A DNA stretch of 36,360 nt from a virus, in the IMG/VR virus record IMGVR_UViG_3300017756_000044, positions 1 through 36,360 of that record; one strand, 5' to 3'. Below the pieces are notes generated by a model, which saw only the letters and a program-made list of their open reading frames with translations, was not told the DNA's origin and did not search any database. The translations under genes and the position numbers were made by a program. Shown here one piece after another: positions 26,678 to 35,958 of this stretch; within the stretch, counting starts at the first letter, position 1, and every line of letters starts with the position of its first letter.

Positions 26678-29600
26678 TTACCAGCCGTGATTGAGGATGA
26701 ACTTGGCTACCATTAACCGAACAAATTCCTTCCCATAGGTCGAAAGATGAACATTATCGGCGAACATTGCCCTTGGCATGTAACCATTGCCAACGTCCCA
26801 CTCATTATAGGCATTGGCTACGTCAATGCTTCCGTCCTGGTTAAACACATCGTTGCCAGGAGTGGCGCTACCAATGGAGCCAACAGTGGCTGTGATCGCC
26901 GCGCTGTTGCCGATTGCTCCGGCTGGGATCGTCACGGTGTCAGAGGCCGCATAATTATGGCCGGGCTCCCTGATCCAGATAGCGGTTGCAACGCCTCCTG
27001 ATGCAACAACGCCTAGGCGCAGAGCAACGCCACTGCCATCAGTGGTCGTGTCAACGCTGGCAGTGTTCTGGGTGCCGCTGGTGCCATTATTAACTAGCGT
27101 GACGGCAGTGACGCCTGAAGTCGTTGTTTGACGAAAGCTGGCATTAGCGCCAAGCCCATCCCACGCGTACGGAGATGTTGAACTCGAATAAATAGCAGGA
27201 TAGTTGCTGTTAAACCAAGCCTTAAAGCTGCTAACTGACAATGAAGAATTGCCGTTCAAAGAAGCATCGATAATGCTTAAATAGCGGTCACTGTAGTTAT
27301 TAATATAAGCTTGCTCTACCACATCAGTAGTTTTAACAACGGTTCCATAATCATTTATATTGCTGATAGCTTTTGTGCTGCTGGCTACTGCATTTAGCAT
27401 CACATACTTTTTGCTTAATGCCGTTAAGCCTTGATTAATTATGGCGTCAAGAACGATCATTTCCATCGTCGCTGGGTCGTCTCCGCCTGAACCGTGTGGG
27501 CCAAAGGGCCAAAGGATTTGAATGGAGTTAAGTAGATCTTCCATATTAGTTTGCGGATAACTTTGATCCGTCCCAAAGCCGTTATTAGTAATTGGCACGA
27601 CTTTTTGGGGACCGTTCACAGTCACTGCATCACCTGCAGTTTCTCTTTCAAAGTAATAACCACTATTGACGTAAAAATCAAGCGAAACAGATGACAGCGC
27701 AGACACATTGCTGGCGCTTAAGGTTAATGCTGTGCCCGAAATACCAGTAACCGTAGTGCCTAATATTATTTTGTCTTCATTGCCATCTGTTTGCTTGACC
27801 AACATTCCGATTGCTATTCCTGTTGCGTCTGCCACTGCAATAGTGGGTGCGTCTGCGCTACCTGTTCCCGTGGTCGTTACTGATGACGCTGTTTGGCGTT
27901 TAATTTTGCCAATCACACCCCCCACCCGCTGGCGTGGCATCTTGGCAATAAAGTTACTGTACTCAAACGGATCAAGATTTAACCCTTTTTCAGTTGCAAA
28001 ATCTGTATAGATTGCAGCTCGCATATTATTGACTGTTGTATTCCCAGATGCGTTAATTTGCCCTCCTGGTACTTCAACGGTCCAGCCTGCAGCTCCCATC
28101 TGCATGGCGATAACAATTGAGCTGAGACCCCCGCTGCCTTGGTTGCGGAATGCGCGGCTATACCCCGTTTCGCCTGCATCTATAAATGACTGCTCAGTGG
28201 TACTCACTCCAAATGTTCCCGACATCGAGTCACCCCAAAGCGTCAGATCACTGGTGCCAAGCGCCGGAGCTGAACGACTGCCGTCTGCGTCCATAACATA
28301 CCGTTCTGATGCCCCATTTCGGGTGGTAAAAAATAATATTCGCTTTTGAGTTTCATCAGTAAGCGAGATGCCGAAGTTGTCGCCTTGTGTTGTCAGCTGA
28401 CTTTCGATGCCATTGTAGTAACGATAAATTTGATGGTTTGTACCGTCAGAACGTGACTCAAACAACCCTAGCGACCCACCCGCTATGCTGTTAGAAGTTA
28501 CAGCTAACCGCTCCCCCCTAATCGTCAATTCATCAAAATCAGCCTTGGGAAAATAATGTTTACCTGATGTAAGAATAGCGCGGGAAATTCGATTGTTATC
28601 GTCTAACTCAACTTCTGCATAAGCTTCATAGCCTAGTTCTGTTTTCGTGGCAACTGCTCCGTTAACATCAAACGATCCATCAGATTTAAGGCCATATCCA
28701 ACACGCCCCGCAGAATCTAAAACTACTTTATAATACCCCGATCCATCCGTGTAAGATAAATCTTCTTCTGAAGATGAGCTGCCAACAAACGCAGATGAAT
28801 TGGTCCTAATTGATTCTTCTGCAATCCATGCCTGACCTGCTTCATTCCATTCAAATTTGACGTTATCTGCCGCACCTCGATCAACTTCAATGCCTGCGCT
28901 GCCTAATGAAACTCCATTGCCTGATTCTCCCTTGTTCAGGAGAATTGTATTGTCTTCAATAGTAAGGTTAGTTACTTCAATAGTAACGGTTTCGCCTTGG
29001 ACCAATAAATCACCCTCAATAGTGACATCACTTTTAAAAGTGCTATCGCCTTGAAAAGTGCTATCGTTTTCAAATAAGGCTTTTTTGATCGCAACGGTTC
29101 CATCATTTTTGATTCCCCAAGCAATACGCCCGAAAGTATCAACTTCAACCCGCGCATAGTCAGATCCATCTGCAAAACTAACGTCTTCTTGAACTTTTGC
29201 GTCGTCTAAGTTAATTTTGCCGCTTGGAACGCTAAAAGTGCCGTCAGGCTTAAGGCCATATCCAACACGCCCCGCAGAATCAACAACGGCATGGCTATAT
29301 CCTGATCCCTCCGTATAGCTGTTATTATCTTCAACCTCGGCGCTGCCAATTCGCAGCGGGTTAAATGTATCGTTTAGAAATGCAGCCGCAAATCGTGTTC
29401 CAGTCGCAAAATTAACACCACTTGTATAGCTTTGATTTGAAACAAATGAATATGTGGCGCCGCTGCGACTTAGCGTTCCGTACACCGTACCGAGCACGCC
29501 TGTGATGCTGGTGCCGTCTGTTAAATAGGACGCATCAGCAACGCTAACGGTGATCGGGCCGGTGCTACCGGCGGTGAGCGTTGCTGATGATGACAGCAAA

Positions 29601-29914
29601 ACAGACGCGGTGCCTTCAACCAACGCAAAAACACGCTGAACCTCTGCGACCACCTCAGCCCACAGCGTCCCACCCATCACCGTTGAGCTGATCGTTCCCC
29701 AGCCCAACGCATAATCCCCCGGCCCGGTCTTATACAGAACCTGCTGCAAATTCCCACCCGGCAGCATGGTCACGCGGTTGATCGTGCCATCGGCCTTTTT
29801 CAGATAGATATGACCATCAGCTGCTTGAATCGCCAGCTCACCGAGGTCAATCTCAGAGGCCGCTGGTACGTCGCTCGCGGTGATCGAGTGCTTATGAATG
29901 ATAATGTCGGTCAT
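26678..29914 (-). CDS. Giant tail fibre with SGNH esterase domain
   Basis: 1078 residues. N-terminus (HKHSITASDVPAASEIDLGE; GELAIQAADGHIYLKK) is a typical fibre start. Residues 185-460 hold four units of about 30 residues of the kind YTEGSGYSHAVVDSAGRVGYG / LKPDGTFSV. At 560 (LTLWGDSMSGTFG) is SGNH block I with Ser563, and FADNVHLSTYG (Asp1053, His1056) is block V. Between them lies an inserted beta-rich region (about 670-750). SGNH domains deacetylate or cleave surface sugars, so this fibre may modify the host O-antigen. The large insert inside the catalytic fold is unusual. Confidence 0.85.
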   Translation of the reverse strand: MTDIIIHKHSITASDVPAASEIDLGELAIQAADGHIYLKKADGTINRVTMLPGGNLQQVLYKTGPGDYALGWGTISSTVMGGTLWAEVVAEVQRVFALVEGTASVLLSSSATLTAGSTGPITVSVADASYLTDGTSITGVLGTVYGTLSRSGATYSFVSNQSYTSGVNFATGTRFAAAFLNDTFNPLRIGSAEVEDNNSYTEGSGYSHAVVDSAGRVGYGLKPDGTFSVPSGKINLDDAKVQEDVSFADGSDYARVEVDTFGRIAWGIKNDGTVAIKKALFENDSTFQGDSTFKSDVTIEGDLLVQGETVTIEVTNLTIEDNTILLNKGESGNGVSLGSAGIEVDRGAADNVKFEWNEAGQAWIAEESIRTNSSAFVGSSSSEEDLSYTDGSGYYKVVLDSAGRVGYGLKSDGSFDVNGAVATKTELGYEAYAEVELDDNNRISRAILTSGKHYFPKADFDELTIRGERLAVTSNSIAGGSLGLFESRSDGTNHQIYRYYNGIESQLTTQGDNFGISLTDETQKRILFFTTRNGASERYVMDADGSRSAPALGTSDLTLWGDSMSGTFGVSTTEQSFIDAGETGYSRAFRNQGSGGLSSIVIAMQMGAAGWTVEVPGGQINASGNTTVNNMRAAIYTDFATEKGLNLDPFEYSNFIAKMPRQRVGGVIGKIKRQTASSVTTTGTGSADAPTIAVADATGIAIGMLVKQTDGNEDKIILGTTVTGISGTALTLSASNVSALSSVSLDFYVNSGYYFERETAGDAVTVNGPQKVVPITNNGFGTDQSYPQTNMEDLLNSIQILWPFGPHGSGGDDPATMEMIVLDAIINQGLTALSKKYVMLNAVASSTKAISNINDYGTVVKTTDVVEQAYINNYSDRYLSIIDASLNGNSSLSVSSFKAWFNSNYPAIYSSSTSPYAWDGLGANASFRQTTTSGVTAVTLVNNGTSGTQNTASVDTTTDGSGVALRLGVVASGGVATAIWIREPGHNYAASDTVTIPAGAIGNSAAITATVGSIGSATPGNDVFNQDGSIDVANAYNEWDVGNGYMPRAMFADNVHLSTYGKEFVRLMVAKFILNHGW
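28686..28717 (-). repeat. Fibre repeat, DNA copy A
   Basis: Thirty-two bases identical to copy B at 29250-29281. They encode the SAGRVGYGLK segment of two of the fibre's 30-residue modules (copies at about residues 400-410 and 212-222), indicating recent duplication or gene conversion. Confidence 0.8.
29250..29281 (-). repeat. Fibre repeat, DNA copy B
   Basis: Second copy of the 32-base repeat at 28686-28717, 564 bases apart. It encodes the matching segment of the upstream fibre module. Confidence 0.8.
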
Positions 29915-29960
29915 CGATCCCTACTCCAGCCGCTGCCTTTTAATACCTTCATCATAAGCG

Positions 29961-31004
29961 TCACAACCCTTCGAGCAGTTCAACCTCACGCACGGTCACG
30001 AATGCGGCTGATCCCGTGATGATGTCAACTGCAGTTGTGCTAATCGCATTTGATGTAATAATAATTTTTGTTCGGTAAAACAAGTCCCCAGGCTCTTTCA
30101 CAACGCTTGCGCTGTCTGATCGCGCTGCTTCCTCAGAGATCATCCAAAACTCTGCATCCGCCTCTGCCTGACCTTGAGTTTCGAGCAAAAGCCTCATCAA
30201 GTTACTTGTGCCTGATCGTGCCATCAGCGCATATTGCCTCGGCGCTGGCTCGACTCCTGTAACGCTCGCGTTGTTGTAATTCCCCGTTGAGCCGGGATTA
30301 TCTGTGATACTGGCGTCAACCAGCGTCGTCACATCGGCTGAACCTGTCCAAAGAACGGCATTCTGATAGTTAGGGAGACTGATAATAGTGCTGTTTACCG
30401 GGTCAATCGTTTCGCGTTCAACTATAAAATCAAATGTTCCGCCGCCCTTAATGGTTGATTTGACGCCATCAAAGAATTTATCTCCGAGACCAGTGGTATC
30501 CAGCTCTTGCGCGTCAAGGCTTAGGTTCCAACTTTTAAGGCCACATTCAATTCTCCAATCATTCACAAGGCGAAATTCAAGCGTGTCACTGGGCTGAATT
30601 GCATCAAGGCTTTCGCGATCTGCTTTGATGTTTCGCAACGCTGAATTGCGGTTTCGATAAAATGCAACGCGGTTAAGTTGATCGACGCTGATATAAAGCT
30701 GATTTTTGTATGGAGTGCCTCCCAGTGCTGTTGGGTATGGCTCGGTGTGGTCAACCATCTCTAACCTGTCGCGCCATTCAAAAGGAATGGTCGCCACATA
30801 AGCTGGGACCAAACCCACGTCTGATGTTGACGCATTTGGCCAATTTGTTGCTGATGCAATCTCGACAAGATCGCCGTTTCTGTATCCTGTCTGGGTCAAT
30901 GTATAAAGCTTTTGCGCTTTATTTATTGCGCCAAGACTCATTACCTCAGGCTGAGGAGCAGAACGCTTAATTACAATGCGGCCAAACGTACCGAGAACAG
31001 CCAT
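29961..31004 (-). CDS. Tail-tip protein with tail-tube-like domain
   Basis: 347 residues. The N-terminus (GTFGRIVIKRSAPQPEVM) is unknown. Around 158-200 the pattern SWNLSLDAQELDTTGLGDKF then STIKGGGTFDFIVERE repeats the tail-tube block seen at 1-387 and 31004-31390. The C-terminal part has RQYALMARSGTSNLMRLLLE and a final beta strand (AAFVTVREVELLEGL). It probably forms part of the tail tip or baseplate by stacking a tube-like ring under the hub. Confidence 0.6.
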   Translation of the reverse strand: MAVLGTFGRIVIKRSAPQPEVMSLGAINKAQKLYTLTQTGYRNGDLVEIASATNWPNASTSDVGLVPAYVATIPFEWRDRLEMVDHTEPYPTALGGTPYKNQLYISVDQLNRVAFYRNRNSALRNIKADRESLDAIQPSDTLEFRLVNDWRIECGLKSWNLSLDAQELDTTGLGDKFFDGVKSTIKGGGTFDFIVERETIDPVNSTIISLPNYQNAVLWTGSADVTTLVDASITDNPGSTGNYNNASVTGVEPAPRQYALMARSGTSNLMRLLLETQGQAEADAEFWMISEEAARSDSASVVKEPGDLFYRTKIIITSNAISTTAVDIITGSAAFVTVREVELLEGL

Positions 31005-31390
31005 TACGTCGAGGAGATCGTTAGGTCACCAGTAAACGTAAATGCAACATTTGTGCTTGTAACGTCACCGACAGTCACGGTTGAGCCAACACTGGTAATC
31101 AACACACTGCCTGAAATTGTCTTGCCTGTGGTCAGCGTCAGTGTTGCGGTGATATTACCTTGCGAATCAGTATTGATTTTGGCGTAAACATCATCAAGCA
31201 GACTGTTTTCATACAGCAAAGTCGCACTACCTGATGCACCACGTAACCCCGTTGCGTAAGCCCTGCTTGATTCACCTAAGTTTGTTGTCTCCAGTGTGTC
31301 GCGTGAAATATCAATGCTTGCGTCACGAACCACAACCGTCGAGTTGAGCCCGGTGACCTCAAAGTTACCTGTTGTGCTGGTGACTGCCAT
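31004..31390 (-). CDS. Second tail-tube-like protein
   Basis: 128 residues, all beta. DASIDISRDTLETTNLGES, then GLRGASGSATLLYEN aligns with the tube protein at 1-387 (SLSTTKAVLDTT...GLVGGSGSVELVYD), and the ends also match (SVGSTVTVGDV). It is coded after the hub, not before the tape measure, so it is not the main tube. AGGAG at 8 bases before ATG 31390; its TAA overlaps the next start (TAATG). Confidence 0.7.
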   Translation of the reverse strand: MAVTSTTGNFEVTGLNSTVVVRDASIDISRDTLETTNLGESSRAYATGLRGASGSATLLYENSLLDDVYAKINTDSQGNITATLTLTTGKTISGSVLITSVGSTVTVGDVTSTNVAFTFTGDLTISST

Positions 31391-31402
31391 TTGGTACTCC
31401 TG

Positions 31403-31810
31403 TTAGCTCATTCTAAGTTCTGCGGTCAGTTCAACAGTGACGTTGGAACGACCAGGGGCAACGCTTTCAACTTGTGGTGATGTCCCTTCACTGAAAGACC
31501 ACAGCAAACCCGTGCCTGTAGCCCAGGCATTCAGCCAGCTTTGCAATGTTGCATCTGCACCGGCAAACACCTGTGTTGGCAACGTCAAGCTATCAACTGA
31601 ACCCCTTGCGCTGTTGTACGCTATGAGGATTGCCGTTGTGTTGGTGTCGTTGATATTCCCAAACGTCAGGCTAAGTTTTGCTTGGCTGGGCTTGCTGCCC
31701 CACAATCTGCGGGTGATCACGCCTGATTGAGATGCCTGTGTTTTGGTCGGCCATGTTGGCGCAACAAAGCTGCGCCTTGTTGGTGCAATGCTGGGGAACG
31801 TCGTTGCCAT
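31403..31810 (-). CDS. Small tail protein after the hub
   Basis: 135 residues from ATG 31810 (MATTFPSIAPTRRSFVAPTW); a longer reading from 31870 would overlap the hub gene. Predicted beta-rich with KLSLTFGNINDTNTTAILIAY, SWLNAWATGTGLLWSFSEGT and a C-terminal strand NVTVELTAELRMS. No family recognised, but the position makes it a tail-tip component and the closing beta strands fit a tube or tip module. Confidence 0.6.
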   Translation of the reverse strand: MATTFPSIAPTRRSFVAPTWPTKTQASQSGVITRRLWGSKPSQAKLSLTFGNINDTNTTAILIAYNSARGSVDSLTLPTQVFAGADATLQSWLNAWATGTGLLWSFSEGTSPQVESVAPGRSNVTVELTAELRMS

Positions 31811-31817
31811 GATCAGG

Positions 31818-34800
31818 TCATATCGAGGGTTTGATGGTCCAGTTACCAGCGGTATCAAAGCCATCGGCAACCTCCAAGATGCCGGAGCTGTTCACTGGCA
31901 TGTGCATGGCTTCGATTGTAAACAATCCATCATCTCCTGACATAATTCGTTCAATTTGATAAACGCGCATTTGCGTGCTTGCGATTTTCACGGTAAACAC
32001 AATGCCCAATGGTGCTGCGGTTGTTCCGTTGTTGCTGACAGTCAATGTTGCGTCAGCCGGTGGCGTTCCTTCAGTGCCATCCCATGCGACCACGTTATAG
32101 GTTCCATCCGCTAATGCCTTGGTACTGACTAACGCGCCTTCTGGCGTTACTGCACCATTGTTGAACTGGTCATATTCTGTTTCGTCCATTGCGACTTTGA
32201 TGTAATCACCGGGCGCAATGTTGGACATTACTCCTTCATGTGTCGTCGAGAAATTTATGACATGTTGAGGTATGCGGCGCATACGGATAATAAACTTTGC
32301 TGCATCGATTGCGTGTTGCCTGCTTGTGCAGTACGAACTCATGTCGATCTGTTCAATTGGGTCCGTAGCTGATCCGCCCATGTCGTCATGCTCCCGAACC
32401 AGCACTTCACGGACAACGGGGAACAATCCAGGGTTGGTCGGATCCGTGGTAGTGCGCTCCTCGCGGTAGCGAACGCTGACCTGTATCGGGTCGCGGTCTT
32501 CTGGGTCAAAGTATTGAAGCTTGAACGAATTTTCAGCGATATTGCCTGCTGTAAATAGCGCAGCAATGGGAACAGCTGTAAACGATATTGCAGGGCGTAA
32601 GAAATATTTTCCGTCTGATTCCCCAAATTGCAGTAGATGCGTGGCGGCTAAATCCGCTGACCATTGCCTGACGTTGACAGGCTCAGAAACGGCGCCGTCG
32701 TAAAAATACTTGCGATCTTGGCACCACTGCGCTGCAGCCGTGAACTCAGTGCTGTCAATCATGTAACTCTTGACGAATGACCCTGCACCAAAACGGTCAT
32801 TAGTCATCAGGTCATACAAAATATCTGGGAAAAGATGCGTTGCGCCCGATCCACCCAGAAGCCTGGCGCATTCACGACCTCCGGTGACATAGGCAGAAAA
32901 CTGGCTGAACTGCTGAAATTCAGCTGATGAGCGAATGTTGATGCCAGCTAGAGCAAGATTGTCATATAAGGGCGCTTCAATATTCGGTACGATTTCATTG
33001 ACATAAACAATGCTATGTTCAGGCCCAGAATCTGCAGTGCTGCTAATCTCTGTGTAAACGAAAGTTTCGGCTAATTTTCCATAGTCGTCGATGTAAGTAT
33101 TGGTGTCTACGCGAGGCAAGCCGTTGTAAGTGGGCTCTGGATCGTTCGAGTTCGTCTCTTCGTTGTAATCGTAGTCAGAACTTAAGTCAGGATCAGCGTT
33201 GCCAAAAGTAATCCCAAAGTTACTTGTATTAAGTGCAATGCTTTCACCATTAAAGACAACACTTATTCCCCCATCGGAGATGGTAGCTCGACCCTTTTTA
33301 GGGTCAAGCACATATAACGCGCTTCCGTAGTGGCCTTGCCGCACCTCAAACCCTGAAAGAGGTTCAAACATAAATTCGCGTGCCTTGATAGAGCTAAATT
33401 CAAAGCGAATGTAATTAAAAACAGATTGCTGCGTTTCACTTCTGGCCCCGTAGGCATTACTTAACTCCGTCCAGCTACTGCTTCCAACCGTTCTATATTT
33501 AATTTTGAAAAACGAGTATCGCTGCACTGGCGCTGTGATAGTTCCACTTTGATAAAAGTTATTGACAATATCTTCCGGCGGATTGTTTGCAAAAGCTTGA
33601 CACCATTGCGTATCGGCGTATTCATAAGTTTTTGTGTCTCTAAAGTTGCAAAGGTTGTTTACCCTTATTCCCAGAGTAGATTTCAGGCCGATTTCAACTG
33701 CTTGACATGCTCTGGACGTTGACACCGATCCCCGCGCATAGCGCAGAAGGTGGCCGCCTGTCGTAGCTTTCTCCCTTGCGCCTAAGTCGCCGCCTGGGTC
33801 TTCGAGTCTCGATGCAGAGAAATTCTTAATGGAACCAGGCTCAACAACAGTGAAAACGGCGACAACAGCTTGGCCCCCGCTGCCGTTTAGCTCGGCCTGC
33901 GATACAAACTCCTCTGGAGTGCGGTCTATGCAGACACATAAAGCCGTTCCGATCTTATACAACTCACCCTTTACCAACCTATCGTCCCAAGTTTTTTGCA
34001 GCGCAGCAACAGCTGACGCTACATCTTTCGCTTCAGCATCATCATCTGATGCCCCGTAGGCACTAAAAACAGTTCCCCAGTCACTTCCGTTGTGGAGCCT
34101 GTAGCTAACGGTATCCCCAACGCTAACTGAAGTCGTGTTTCCAGGGCTTGTTCCTGCGGTGGAATTGATTTGATTGATGCCACTGAATGTTGAAAAATTG
34201 GCTCGATATTTGTCCCGTTTGTTCATCTTTGGCGCGTCTACCGGGCAGGCAACGGTCACTTGACCACTGCTACCCGGCCCCGTTTGGCTGCGAACGCCTG
34301 GGCTGATTACCGGATTGACCTTATACATCAGGTCGTTCCCAATCGGTGCATAAACGCCAAACGTTGTTTGGGTACTTGGACGGTTAGACGAACAGAAATC
34401 TGTTCGGTTTGCTCCGTTCCAGTAGACCCGGAAAACATCTGAGCTAGTAGAGCTGCCGTCATCCTTAGCATTTAACCGGCCAGCCACTCTGTCAGTTCCA
34501 GTAATTCGGCCTCCGTCTTTGCTGAGATAAAGCGTTACCCGTGATGCCGCTTCAGTTGCAGCGTTGCTGTCAAAAATATAGCCCTGCAAGGTACTGCTAC
34601 CGATTGCAAAGTTATTTGGGTCAACACTGCTAATGTTGCCTTCACTGAGTAAAAATACGCCGCGTATCATCTGGCCGCCGCCTAAGCTCAGAATCTGGTT
34701 CCAGATCATCGGCATGTTGATACGAATGCCGCCGTAATCTGTGCCTGATATTCTCTCTTTGCGTGCGTAAACAATCGGTATTATGCTGCCTAGCGTTGCA

Positions 34801-35117
34801 ATGTCTTGCTGCGAATCGAAGCCATATCTTGGCGCAAACCGGCTGTTTCGTAGGACTGTGCTGCCTTCTTCTTGGCGTTGAGTTGGCTGGCCTTGCTCAC
34901 CTGGAGCTTTTGGCGCGGAAGGTTTTAGCAGCAAAGAAACCGCAATCGAACCCAAGCCGATTACAAGGTTGACGATTGCAATAACTGTTACGACCTCTGC
35001 AGTTACAGCAGGTCGCGGTCCCTCCGCTGCACGCTTCCTTGCCTCAATCTGGAAGTGCCGATACTGCGCATCCGTGAGCCCAAGGATTTCAGCGATATAA
35101 CGATCAGATGGCAGCAT
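31818..35117 (-). CDS. Tail hub / tip attachment protein (J-like)
   Basis: 1099 residues. The first 60 contain a membrane-like segment at 43-62 (VIAIVNLVIGLGSIAVSLLL), typical of gpI-J fusions. Then SIIPIVYARKERISGTDYGG, GGQMIRGVFLLSEGN, and further on PVNVRQWSADLAATHLLQFG, DGKYFLRP, IAENSFKLQYFDPEDRDPIQ are hub patterns shared with lambda J-like central tail proteins. It should form the tip complex that contacts the host and holds the fibres. Start codon overlaps the NlpC-like stop by one base (TAATG). Confidence 0.8.
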   Translation of the reverse strand: MLPSDRYIAEILGLTDAQYRHFQIEARKRAAEGPRPAVTAEVVTVIAIVNLVIGLGSIAVSLLLKPSAPKAPGEQGQPTQRQEEGSTVLRNSRFAPRYGFDSQQDIATLGSIIPIVYARKERISGTDYGGIRINMPMIWNQILSLGGGQMIRGVFLLSEGNISSVDPNNFAIGSSTLQGYIFDSNAATEAASRVTLYLSKDGGRITGTDRVAGRLNAKDDGSSTSSDVFRVYWNGANRTDFCSSNRPSTQTTFGVYAPIGNDLMYKVNPVISPGVRSQTGPGSSGQVTVACPVDAPKMNKRDKYRANFSTFSGINQINSTAGTSPGNTTSVSVGDTVSYRLHNGSDWGTVFSAYGASDDDAEAKDVASAVAALQKTWDDRLVKGELYKIGTALCVCIDRTPEEFVSQAELNGSGGQAVVAVFTVVEPGSIKNFSASRLEDPGGDLGAREKATTGGHLLRYARGSVSTSRACQAVEIGLKSTLGIRVNNLCNFRDTKTYEYADTQWCQAFANNPPEDIVNNFYQSGTITAPVQRYSFFKIKYRTVGSSSWTELSNAYGARSETQQSVFNYIRFEFSSIKAREFMFEPLSGFEVRQGHYGSALYVLDPKKGRATISDGGISVVFNGESIALNTSNFGITFGNADPDLSSDYDYNEETNSNDPEPTYNGLPRVDTNTYIDDYGKLAETFVYTEISSTADSGPEHSIVYVNEIVPNIEAPLYDNLALAGINIRSSAEFQQFSQFSAYVTGGRECARLLGGSGATHLFPDILYDLMTNDRFGAGSFVKSYMIDSTEFTAAAQWCQDRKYFYDGAVSEPVNVRQWSADLAATHLLQFGESDGKYFLRPAISFTAVPIAALFTAGNIAENSFKLQYFDPEDRDPIQVSVRYREERTTTDPTNPGLFPVVREVLVREHDDMGGSATDPIEQIDMSSYCTSRQHAIDAAKFIIRMRRIPQHVINFSTTHEGVMSNIAPGDYIKVAMDETEYDQFNNGAVTPEGALVSTKALADGTYNVVAWDGTEGTPPADATLTVSNNGTTAAPLGIVFTVKIASTQMRVYQIERIMSGDDGLFTIEAMHMPVNSSGILEVADGFDTAGNWTIKPSI

Positions 35118-35485
35118 TAATCAAACCTCCGGTATTCCATTTTTTTACACCGTTCCACCGGAATCCATCGGACGCCTTTGCGTCTATTGACATGCAATAA
35201 CCCACCATCCACCACAACGCCGATGCCGATATGGTCTGCCGCTCGAAACATCGTCACTGCGTATTCTTCCGACGCGCTTAAAGACATTGTAAGCCCTCGA
35301 TACAGCAGAGCTAGACCTTCGTAGTCGCCGCGTTCTGCCATGCTCAACCACTCATCATTTAATGCAGGGTGTGGGACACCTGCAGCGTCTAAAACGCTCC
35401 AGGTCATAATCAGACAGTCAGCCCCCTGACCGTCGTCGGGATCCGCTCGAAACTTATGAGGAAGGCCAATCCAGCGATGCCACAT
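35117..35485 (-). CDS. NlpC/P60-like tail assembly protein (K-like)
   Basis: 122 residues. WIGLPHKFRADPDDGQGADC then LIMTW holds the catalytic-type Cys (GADCLIMTW), and a His is seen in LLHVNRRKGVRWIP, the NlpC/P60 layout with Asp-Cys early and His late. In lambda the K protein with this fold is needed for tail-tip assembly or local wall opening. It lies just before the J-like hub. ATG start at 35485. Confidence 0.75.
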   Translation of the reverse strand: MWHRWIGLPHKFRADPDDGQGADCLIMTWSVLDAAGVPHPALNDEWLSMAERGDYEGLALLYRGLTMSLSASEEYAVTMFRAADHIGIGVVVDGGLLHVNRRKGVRWIPVERCKKMEYRRFD

Positions 35486-35958
35486 CAGCCCACAACCAAT
35501 GCGCCGCTGGTCGGTAATGCTCCAACTAATTTAGTGCTCAAAGTCCGCCGGGGTATCTGAGCTTTTACTGCGTCAAGTGGTGATGTCAGTCGCATCGTTA
35601 TCGTTATTGTGTCCATTTCATACGATGCGATTCGCCAAGTTTCCGTTGAAATCAGCGCCTCATCTGCAAACGTCAACGGGTCGAGGCTGACGGTCTTGAT
35701 TTCCAGTATGTAACGGCTCTGCACCGCTTCTGCGAACAAATTCACAGAGATCGCATCCGTACCAGCGACCAAGGCAGCATTAGAGCGTTCACCGCCGCGA
35801 GCCCCGCCGCCAGACGAAACGGCAAACGGTGCAAAAGTATAGGTCACACCGCTATAAGTGCGTGTCTGATTGACGCTGAAATTTTGATATGGCGTGCCGG
35901 TGTACGCATCAGCCTGAGTCTTAAACCGAACGTAATTGACGAATGCATATGCGCTCAT
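35485..35958 (-). CDS. Minor tail protein (L/DUF1833-like)
   Basis: 157 residues. Beta-rich: VRFKTQADAYTGTPYQNFSV, YTFAPFAVSSGGGARGGERS, then RYILEIKTVSLDPLT and a C-terminal part with PLDAVKAQIPRRTLSTKL. The order tape measure, this gene, NlpC-like, J-like copies lambda M-L-K-J. So it is probably the L-type tail-tip protein. ATG start at 35958. Confidence 0.65.
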   Translation of the reverse strand: MSAYAFVNYVRFKTQADAYTGTPYQNFSVNQTRTYSGVTYTFAPFAVSSGGGARGGERSNAALVAGTDAISVNLFAEAVQSRYILEIKTVSLDPLTFADEALISTETWRIASYEMDTITITMRLTSPLDAVKAQIPRRTLSTKLVGALPTSGALVVG

